Shown: piece after piece, positions 58,115-64,000 of the stretch | Layout of the letters: every line of letters starts with the position of its first letter | Numbering within the stretch: position 1 is the first letter of the stretch | Source of the DNA: Glandiceps talaboti | Lineage: Eukaryota; Hemichordata; Enteropneusta; Spengelidae | Assembly (NCBI RefSeq): GCF_964340395.1 | Contig: NC_135568.1 | Coordinates: 2,312,001-2,376,000, forward strand | Direction of reading: 5' to 3' | Length of the DNA stretch: 64,000 bases | Position numbers and translations under genes: made by a program | Notes under the pieces: generated by a model | What the model was told of the DNA's origin: nothing | Seen by the model: only the letters and a program-made list of their open reading frames with translations | Database searches by the model: none

Positions 58115-60611
58115 GCCTGTCACTTTTTGTTATCTCTAAATATACATTTATCTGCGTTTGTGTGTGTGTTTGCTAGTGTGTTATGGTATAAATATTCACA
58201 TTTATAATAAGTTACTCATAAATGACCAAATAATCAACACATAAAATATATTAATGAATTAAATATAACACTATGATTAATATATTAATTAAATATGATT
58301 ACCATAGATTAAAAAATGAATTATTGATGGACAATTTTGAACAAATTTCAAAGTAGAAATAATAAATGTTTGCGAATATTTTATACTTTCAGCTGTTGAT
58401 CACTAATTTGTCGTAACTCAAACGCTTTCTTATTTTGATCTCGTGCTTGAGTCATTCTTCAAGTTTTCGTCTAGTTCCGTGGACTTGTGGTGGCAATTCC
58501 TAACTCACCCTGAAAATAGAACACTGTAGTTTCCTTCTACCTACTAATTCAAGAGTGATCGATTAAATATTTAATAAACCTGTTTAAATACTTCTCTACT
58601 CTCTCTATAGTAACCCTGCTTATGAATGTTTTTCGATTTTATTAGTAACCAGTTTACTGTGTTGTGTTATTTTACGTTAAGCATATCGGAGATCCTAGTG
58701 GCAGCTTTGTATAATAATAGTATTCAAAATGTCAGAGATAATAACAAATTAAATATTTGAAATATGAAATAAAATTAACCGCTAAAACTGAAAAGTAACA
58801 TATGTAAGTCTCTTTAAGGACAGACGCCAAACGATCGTCGAAGGGTACAAAAATACTTAATTCCTGTAGTTTTTCCGCAGACAAAGCCCCGTACACCCTT
58901 CAAAAACTAAACTGACTGAAATTGATAACTTTTGGGACTTCATTCAACATCATGCATTTTACCCTTAAATATATGTTGCACTAACTCCGATGAAAACACA
59001 ATACTATTACAGGTATTTGAAAATTAATGAAAACAAGTATTGCAAACTTCAAGATGTAAAACAATAATTACCAATATTCCCCCCTTTTGACAAATCTTAT
59101 CCCATATTAATTATGCAAAATAGATACCAAAAAGTACATCCATTTGAATTCACTTTGATTAATTTGTCTAATTGTTAATTAACTGTTATTGTCAGATGAA
59201 AATTTAGTCGACCCCTCCAGAGTCCCACCCTCCAAACTGCAGGAAGTATTTTTTTATCGCACTTTGATTTTTGGCGCCATATTAAGGACTTCTGTTTCGT
59301 TTTGTGTTTCTAGTCAGTAGATATCGATACTACGAAAGGAGGTGACGCTGGTATACAACTCTCCAAAGTTGAGAAAGGAAACGAAGATCAGAAAGATGTA
59401 CCAAAGGAAGATGCGTTTACGGGTGGGGGCGACTCTGGAATTACATCAATGGTTATTTGTATAATTGTCTTAGTTGCGATTCTACTTGTTGTAGTAATAG
59501 TTGCAGCTACTTTAGGAGCACTGGGTAAGTGTAATGAGTTAGTTGGTAAGTCTATTGAGTTAGGTGGTAAGTGTATTGAGTTGATTAGTAAGTATATTGA
59601 TTTAGTTGGTAAGTGTATTGATTTTGTTGGTAATTGAGTTAGTTGGTAAATGTATTGAGTTAGTTGGTAAGTATATTGATTTAGTTGGTAAGTATATTGA
59701 GTTAGTTGGCAAGTGTATTGATTTCGTTGGTAATTGAGTTAGTTGGTAAATGTATTGAGTTAGTTGGTAAGTATATTGATTTAGTTGGTAAGTGTATTGA
59801 TTTAGTTGGTAAGTGTATTGATTTTATTGGTAAGTGTATTGATTTTGTTGGTAAGTGTATTGATTTAGTTGGTAAATGTATTGATTTTATTGGTAAGTGT
59901 ATTGATTTCGTTGGTAAGTATATTGATATCTGATAGTCATCAATATACGACATTTTGAACGATTGTGTTTTCATTTTTAGGATATTTGAATATACTCAAA
60001 CCACAAATAAAACCAACTACACCTCCACAAATTAACATGACGACAGAAGTACCAGAGATGACGTCATCTAAAGCAACAACCAAGGTAATTTCCATAGTAC
60101 CTACAACAGCAAAACCATCGACAGAGATACCGGAGATGACGTCATCTAAAGCAACAACCAAGGTAATCTCCATAGTACCTACATCAGCAAAACCATCGAC
60201 AGAGATACCGGAGATGACGTCATCTGAAGCAACTACCAAGATAATCTCCATAGTACCTACAACAGCCAGATCATCAACATCAACTCAAGCATCGCTAACA
60301 CCTCCTTCAACTCCCTCAAAAACAACTCCATCACCATCAACTCCATCACCATCAACAATATCGCCACCAACAACTGTAGTTGATGGCTCAACTAAAGGAC
60401 CAACAACGCCCCCTCCGACGACACATACACAAACAACGGTTGCCAGAGAGACGACAACTATCGTGGAAGTAACCACTGTCGAAGGACCAACACAAAGTAA
60501 GTACTATTTTTAATTTCTTTGATCGCCTTCGTCATCTTTGCACTTTTATATGACGAATGTATACAACGAATCACCCCATTAAATGGTGACAGCAGCAGCA
60601 GCAGCAGCAGC

Positions 60612-60677
<66 letters not shown>

Positions 60678-61394
60678 CATTTTCTAATCGAGTATACTTT
60701 GTATTTGCAGAGTACCCACCATCTCCATATGACTACGGTGAGGTTCTCCACAAATCAATCCTGTTTTTTGAGACACAACGTTCAGGCCCATTACCAGCCA
60801 ATAATCGTATACCGTATCGTGGTGACTCGGCTATCGATGATCAAGGAGAGAACGGTGAAGATCTAACAGGTGGTTGGTACGACGGTAAGTGGACATCCGA
60901 AATTACAACACCCACGCACCCACCCACCTTACCCCCACACACGGACCTAACAAGTTCCTTATTAACCATCCATGTCATAACTATTATTATATGACTGTGT
61001 TCTTTTTTTAATTCTAACAGCTGGTGACCATCTGAAGGTAACTTTCACCATGGCGTATGCCCTCAATGTGTTGTCATGGGGATTCCTCCAATACAAAGAT
61101 GCGTACATAGCTGCTGGAGAATATGATATTTTTTTGGATTCTGTCAAATGGCCGTTAGATTTTTTACTGAAAGCACATACCATACCAGGTGAAGAACTCT
61201 ATGTACAGGTTAGTGCAAATACCTTCTCGCAAGCCGGAGTATACTGCCCATTTCAAGTTACAGTTTTAGTGGCTGTGTTTGATACAACCATGCAAAAACC
61301 AATTCGGAACTACACAGTCAGCCAGTCAGTCAATCAGTTAGTCAGTCAATCAGTTAGTCAGTCAGTCAGTCAGTCACTCAGTCAGTCAGTCAGT

Positions 61395-61461
<67 letters not shown>

Positions 61462-63703
61462 ACATTTTTAAAAAACACCCAAAGTCAGAACACAGAACAA
61501 AGAGACTATTCCGAAATTTAAATAAATGTTCCTGGATTTAATAAAAAGACCGTGACAAAGTCTGTGATGTCCTCTCAATACAGGTTGGATCAACATCTGA
61601 TGATCACCAGTATTGGGGGCGCCCTGAAGAAATGACAATGGACAGACCAGCTTACAAAATAAACACGACGAACCCAGCTTCTGATGTTACCGGGGAAACA
61701 GCGGCTGCGTTTGCTCTTGGTTACTTAGTCTTTAAAGATGAAGGTAGGGGCTACGATTGGATGATGACAGGAATGACGTCATGCATGATTGTGTATGACG
61801 CGGATGACTTGTGATTGCAAGCTCAACGTTCATCAGATTTAGCAGAATTCTAGTAGATCACGTGATACTGTCTTTGACGTAGTTCATTGAATATGTTTAT
61901 CGGCGAAAAATAACAAACTCGAATAATGAAATAGACAAAACAGAGCAAACAGATGAATCCTTGGACGGGATAAATTGCGATGCGCGTATACATTTCGTAC
62001 AATTCGTATTGAACTATAAATAAACTCGTATTTCTAACTTGCCAATTATTTTTGTGTGCAATTTATTATTTTTCAATTTCAGACTCAACTTACGCAACAA
62101 CTTTATTGGAGAATGCTCGTCAAATGTACACCTTCGCCACCACGTATCGTGGTTTGTTAAGTGATGCGTTGCCTGGGACAATTTATGCGTAAGTACCTTG
62201 GTATAGATCAATTCAAAACCCCCATACCCTTGAACATCACACTCCGGTGGCGATGGGGCTGAGGGTGGGGTACACCCATAGAAAGGTATGCTACTATGTC
62301 CTGTCCAAATGAGTCACTTTTCACGAAAAAATCCCTGACATGAGTTGGCTTTTTCATCTGAAAATACCCTAGGCTAATCACGGGGTCGATAACATAGGAA
62401 ATGTCTGAGTGCTTTAACTGTAATTGGTCCAAGCAAGAAGTACCTCCATGGTCCAAAACATGCATGATCCAAATTGTATCATGAACAACTCTGATGGCTC
62501 AAGATGCAGGGTTTCATTTTCTATTTAGGACGGCAGATTATGGTGATGAGTTGGGTTTGGCTGCAGCGTGGATGTACAAAGCCACGGGAGAACAGACGTA
62601 TCTGGATGACACCCTAGCTTTCTATGACGAATTCACGTTAAAAAAAACCCAGCGAACTCTTTCATGGGACACCAAGGCAGCGGCCGTTCAGGTGTGTACA
62701 GATCAATAGATCAAGCTCCCTGTTTATATAGTTGTGTCACTTGCTGGTACAAGGTAGTCTGGACGTCAACAGTGTATCAGTAGAGCTGACAAATATACCA
62801 TATTTGGACATAAATATACCATATTTGGACATTACATGACTGTCCCAATAAACACTAATATTATGGGGGACTGTGTTATTGGTTAGAATTTTGTGACTGA
62901 TTAACAAGACATGATGTTAATGAATGTGTGGGTGTCTGCGGATGAATTTTAAATTGCATCTCATGCATCTCGGGAATTCTGGAGAAACGACTTTGACTAG
63001 ACTGTGAGTGAAGGTATAAATCGTTACGATACTGCATAGGAACTAGACTAGTACAAGGCGTATCAGAGAAGGAATGCAACTGAAATCATAAAGTTAAGAG
63101 AGGTGATATATGCATGTAAAACTGAGGTCTTTCTGAGTCTTTGCAAGTGAAATGGGCTGAACGAAATTTTGCTATTTATTCATTTTTTTTGTTATTTATA
63201 ATCTTGTTTCATTCATATGACTTTATACATTCTATTACGCGTTACCAATGGTAACGGACATGTCATAATGTTATTCTTGTGACTTTCCCTTGTATTATGG
63301 GATATAACGTTATGTAGATTGGCTACAGACAATAACAATAAAAATACAGTTGACTCTATTATAGAACCCAGTTGCTGGTCGGAGCAAAATAAAAAGATTT
63401 ACTTTTTATAGATAAAATAAATGAAAACTATCACACAAGGTTAATTTTAACTTAGTGTTGTTTTTAACTCGCCAATTGTGAAACCTACTGGCAAGGTTTA
63501 CTTGTTGAATTCTTCACTTATTTCTCTGTTCTTCGTCTGTTTTAATTTTGTCTAGATGTTACTCTATAACATAACTGAAGGAAATGCATACAAGAACAAA
63601 ATAGAAAAGTACTTGGATAAGTGGCTTCCAGGTGGTGGCGTACCCCGTGTTTTTGACGATCAACTTGCTGTTTATCTCGACTGGGGAGGTTTGCGTTACA
63701 ATG
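48333..63703 (+). CDS. Membrane-anchored glycoside hydrolase family 9 (endoglucanase-like), 3' end outside window
   Basis: Predicted type II membrane enzyme for beta-1,4-glucan (cellulose) hydrolysis. Exons: 48333-48362 (uncertain), 59314-59524, 59981-60496, 60711-60884, 61021-61208, 61584-61743, 62083-62188, 62529-62691, 63556-63703. All GT-AG and in phase, 565 codons so far. Cytoplasmic tail 1-55; hydrophobic anchor about 56-80 ([20 protein letters not shown]); Thr/Pro/Ser stalk about 90-252 with three 26-residue repeats; GH9 domain from about 254 ([20 protein letters not shown]). WYDAGDHLK carries the catalytic-base aspartates of the family. Further GH9 blocks are [30 protein letters not shown] and WDTKAAAVQ. 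The His-Arg and Asp-Glu catalytic motifs of the C-terminal part are not yet reached. Whether the enzyme is active cannot be judged from this part. Confidence 0.9.
49738..50003. repeat. (GACA)n-(CATA)n-(GACA)n microsatellite
   Basis: About 21 GACA units, then about 32 CATA units, then GACA again, 265 bases. Mirror arrangement of the two flanks. Three overlapping ORFs are artefacts. Confidence 0.98.
51180..51762 (+). mobile_element. Repeat element: three 165-bp modules, (GGAC)n and a terminal hairpin
   Basis: A module with ATGCCATAGAACACTGTCCT, AATACCAACTCTGAATGAGA, GCATGTCTGAGTT, AAAATGGCTGC and GGCCATATTGGATCGTATCA occurs twice fully and a third time diverged. It then ends in AAACGGCTGC(GGAC)n (51662-51716) and the hairpin AGTCCCCG/CGGAC-TTC-GTCCG/CGGGGACT (51731-51762). 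Modular organisation and a fixed end suggest a mobile element without coding capacity. Confidence 0.7.
51871..51934. repeat. 64-bp near-perfect palindrome
   Basis: TACGGCAACCGAGGAGGCTC begins a 32-base arm that is followed, with no spacer, by its reverse complement with a single mismatch (position 10 from the centre). As RNA it would form a stem of about 30 pairs with almost no loop. GC-rich against AT-rich surroundings. Confidence 0.95.
52144..52206 (+). repeat. Dispersed repeat copy, as 301-366
   Basis: GTGAATATATTGTTGGTTGT then CCAGCTACGGTTAGTGTAGC, matching the copy at 301. Confidence 0.8.
52574..52653. repeat. Short inverted repeat
   Basis: TAGTCCTGCTTGCA (52574-52587) and TGCAAGCAGGACTA (52640-52653), a perfect 14-base inverted pair around 52 bases. 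AAAGCAG(G) words flank both sides. Confidence 0.8.
53344..53500. repeat. Poly-G and poly-C runs
   Basis: G runs at 53349-53363 and C runs of 9-14 at 53403-53412, 53447-53461 and 53486-53498, separated by partly similar AATTTTTTGAGTA segments, so this is a loose tandem repeat of about 40 bases. Run lengths may be unreliable. Confidence 0.8.
53568..53730. repeat. (CA)n-(CATA)n microsatellite
   Basis: About 23 CA units at 53568-53613, then about 26 CATA units to 53730 with one CACATACACA interruption. Same order as the RAR intron 7 array. Confidence 0.97.
54238..54291 (+). CDS. Alternative GH9 first-exon candidate
   Basis: [18 protein letters not shown], 18 codons, then TCGGTGAGC donor at phase 0, which joins exon 2 at 59314 in frame. 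The surrounding 54150-54620 is locally CpG-rich (ACGTCAGAAGGAATCGGAG, GTACGTCGTA, CCGCGGAAGACGC), as expected near a promoter. The basic tail suits the positive-inside rule. I rate it close to the 48.3-kb candidate. Confidence 0.3.
54632..55083. mobile_element. Foldback element, right arm duplicated
   Basis: ATTACAGTTAAAATGATGTA then GGCTTGGTGTTTCACTCATG at the left is mirrored at the right by CATGAGTGAAACACCAAGCC then AACATCATTTTAGCTGTAAT. A second right-arm copy lies just inside (54998-55028, CAGCAAGCCTACATCATTTT). No ORF in the interior. Confidence 0.8.
55092..55542 (-). pseudogene. Unrecognised protein-like ORF pair, frame-shifted
   Basis: A minus-strand frame from 55542 encodes [20 protein letters not shown] ... 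[18 protein letters not shown] and stops at 55282. A second frame, shifted by one base, follows at once (55274-55092). The amino-acid composition is balanced and not repeat-derived. No domain recognised and no splice signals stand out. It could be a decayed gene, a transposon fragment or chance. Confidence 0.2.
56525..56738. repeat. (TA)n microsatellite in three blocks
   Basis: Blocks at about 56527-56574, 56624-56650 and 56653-56738, with a unique 40-base spacer after the first. Overlapping IYIYIY ORFs are artefacts. Confidence 0.97.
57814..58112. repeat. (GTAT)n-(GCAT)n-(GTAT)n-(GTCT)n microsatellite
   Basis: About 19 GTAT, 11 GCAT and 13 GTAT units, then GTGCG/CGCGC transition and (CAGT)4-(CTGT)12. 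The GCAT core is self-complementary. Confidence 0.97.
59314..59524 (+). CDS. GH9 exon 2: cytoplasmic tail and transmembrane anchor
   Basis: Acceptor TTTGTGTTTCTAG. Encodes [20 protein letters not shown] then a charged stretch, GGGDSGITS and a 24-25-residue hydrophobic segment. TAG stands in frame just before the acceptor G boundary, so upstream translation requires splicing. The donor CTGGGTAAGT is the first unit of the adjacent minisatellite. Confidence 0.85.
59521..59935 (+). repeat. 20-bp minisatellite made of repeated 5' splice-site sequence
   Basis: About 20 units of TTAGTTGGTAAGTGTATTGA and variants fill GH9 intron 2. The exact donor word GGTAAGT occurs about 13 times, with GGTAAAT, GGTAATT and GGCAAGT in most other units. 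The array begins at the functional exon 2 donor and ends about 45 bases before the exon 3 acceptor. Confidence 0.95.
59981..60496 (+). CDS. GH9 exon 3: Thr/Pro/Ser-rich stalk
   Basis: Acceptor CATTTTTAG, donor CAAAGTAAGT, 172 codons. The first half has three 26-residue repeats ([20 protein letters not shown] then TTAKPS), 78 bases each. The second half is low-complexity [14 protein letters not shown]-type sequence. Such segments are usually heavily O-glycosylated and hold a catalytic domain away from the membrane. Confidence 0.92.
60589..60676. repeat. (CAG)n(CAA)n in GH9 intron 3
   Basis: About seven CAG then about 22 CAA units, 35 bases before the exon 4 acceptor. Both triplets would read as Gln if retained, but the frame is not needed for the protein. 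Confidence 0.96.
60711..60884 (+). CDS. GH9 exon 4: start of catalytic domain
   Basis: Acceptor TTTGTATTTGCAG, donor GACGGTAAGT. Encodes [40 protein letters not shown] and [28 protein letters not shown] and DLTGGWYD are GH9 hallmarks. Confidence 0.96.
61021..61208 (+). CDS. GH9 exon 5: catalytic-base region
   Basis: The junction completes [20 protein letters not shown]; the DAGD aspartates include the catalytic base in GH9 enzymes. It continues [20 protein letters not shown], then [20 protein letters not shown] and YVQ, matching the KW..DYLIKAH.. block of animal GH9 cellulases. Phase 0 exit (CAGGTTAGT). Confidence 0.97.
61313..61460. repeat. (CAGT)n(CAAT)n in GH9 intron 5
   Basis: Mixed CAGT/CAAT then about 17 CAAT units. 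The [10 protein letters not shown] reading frame that runs on from exon 5 is repeat-derived. Confidence 0.96.
61584..61743 (+). CDS. GH9 exon 6
   Basis: Acceptor CTCAATACAG, donor GAAGGTAGGG. Encodes [20 protein letters not shown] then [20 protein letters not shown] and [13 protein letters not shown]. HxYWGRPE.M...RP.YK.....P.SD...E.AAA is the standard GH9 block. Confidence 0.97.
62083..62188 (+). CDS. GH9 exon 7
   Basis: Acceptor TTTTTCAATTTCAG, donor ATGCGTAAGT. Encodes [20 protein letters not shown] then [16 protein letters not shown], matching the Y...LL..AR.LY.FA...RG.YSD..P region of GH9. Confidence 0.96.
62529..62691 (+). CDS. GH9 exon 8
   Basis: Acceptor TTTCTATTTAG, donor CAGGTGTGT. 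Encodes [20 protein letters not shown] then [16 protein letters not shown] and [11 protein letters not shown]. (S/A)DY.DEL..AAAW.Y.ATG..TYL and (F)SWD.K.A..Q are GH9 signatures. Confidence 0.97.
62780..63000 (+). repeat. Dispersed repeat copy in GH9 intron 8 (as 16695-16925)
   Basis: GAGCTGACAAATATACCATA then two TACCATATTTGGACAT units, CCCAATAAACACTAAT and GAATTTTAAATTGCATCTCA. Same order and orientation as the copy in RAR intron 1. Confidence 0.85.
63556..63703 (+). CDS. GH9 exon 9 (last exon in window)
   Basis: Acceptor TTTTGTCTAG, donor AATGGTAAGT, phase 1 exit. Encodes [20 protein letters not shown] then [20 protein letters not shown] and LDWGGLRYN. (P)GG(..)T..GL.Y...WG.LRYA is the corresponding GH9 region. 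The next exon should begin with the S/A residue before a helix of the barrel and lies outside. Confidence 0.96.
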
Positions 63704-64000
63704 GTAAGTCATACTTTAGAATCAATGTATTTGTACTATTGGTGATTTTGTGTGATCACCAATAGTATAAATTATGTGCAAACTATATGGGAAATTGGCA
63801 GGCTATCTGATATAGTTTTAAATTTTTGACATTTTTTGTGTCATTTTAGAATTGATATACGTAGTCAAAGATACGATGTGATATTTCTTCGGAAGCTTCA
63901 TACACGTTGACGATGGCGTGTCTTTTTGGCCAGTTTCCCCAAAATTGTATCACTTTTTATAATGTATAGTATACAAGTATAATGTCGTGTCTTTATATTA
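63704..64000 (+). other. Start of GH9 intron 9
   Basis: No exon before the window ends. A perfect 13-base inverted repeat, TACTATTGGTGAT (63734-63746) and ATCACCAATAGTA (63755-63767), lies 30 bases inside the intron. Confidence 0.8.

Larger units (their letters stand above)
48363..59313 (+). other. Presumed GH9 intron 1 or upstream region (11 kb)
   Basis: No GH9 exon is recognised inside apart from the alternative first-exon candidate. It holds large microsatellites, the 51.2-kb element, a 64-bp palindrome and a foldback element, all listed. 48370-49730, 50010-51180, 52700-53340, 56760-57780 and 58200-59310 show nothing I can name. A C run is at 50687-50696. Confidence 0.5.

Noticed and set aside
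60458-60866. Poly-Leu (minus) and poly-Asn (plus) ORFs
   Set aside because: Shadow frames of the (CAG)(CAA) repeat in GH9 intron 3.

Overview
This is AT-rich nuclear DNA (roughly one third G+C by eye) from an invertebrate animal. Genes are split by GT-AG introns. Most of the sequence is non-coding and full of simple repeats, minisatellites and short palindromic (foldback or TIR) elements. There are no bacterial features, no CRISPR, and no tRNA or rRNA gene that I can support. The two genes, a retinoic acid receptor with a non-vertebrate ligand pocket and an animal GH9 cellulase, fit a non-vertebrate bilaterian such as a lophotrochozoan or an invertebrate deuterostome. I cannot narrow this to a species.

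Layout. (1) 1-4759 is the downstream flank or 3' UTR of the first gene; it holds a cluster of five octamer motifs (967-1092) and a 35-bp satellite (3350-4412). (2) 4760-19557, minus strand, is a complete retinoic acid receptor gene (RAR, NR1B): eight coding exons join in consistent phase to a 462-residue protein with both zinc fingers, hinge, ligand-binding domain, AF-2 helix and an acidic/serine-rich tail. Its introns carry microsatellites, minisatellites and several foldback elements. (3) 19558-44400 lies upstream of the RAR start codon. It contains a perfect DR4 nuclear-receptor site, a truncated LINE, many TIR/foldback elements and satellites, and one isolated exon-like ORF (30994-31077). 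(4) At about 44.4 kb CpG goes abruptly from strongly depleted to near expectation. 44.4-46.4 kb looks like an unmethylated promoter region and may be the distal RAR promoter. (5) 46.4-48.3 kb is dense in microsatellites. (6) 48.3-63.7 kb, plus strand, is the 5' part of a glycoside hydrolase family 9 (endoglucanase-like) gene. It encodes a short cytoplasmic tail, one transmembrane anchor, a Thr/Pro/Ser-rich stalk with three 26-residue repeats, and about two thirds of the catalytic domain; the 3' end lies beyond the window. Its first exon is uncertain, with three phase-compatible candidates at 45.6, 48.3 and 54.2 kb.

The two genes are arranged head to head and I see no functional link between them. 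The observations most worth following are: coordinated substitutions in the RAR retinoid pocket with its anchoring arginines retained; a 20-bp minisatellite that reiterates the GH9 exon 2 splice donor; the octamer cluster; the DR4/DR1 sites around RAR; foldback elements whose ends have grown into tandem arrays; and the CpG step.
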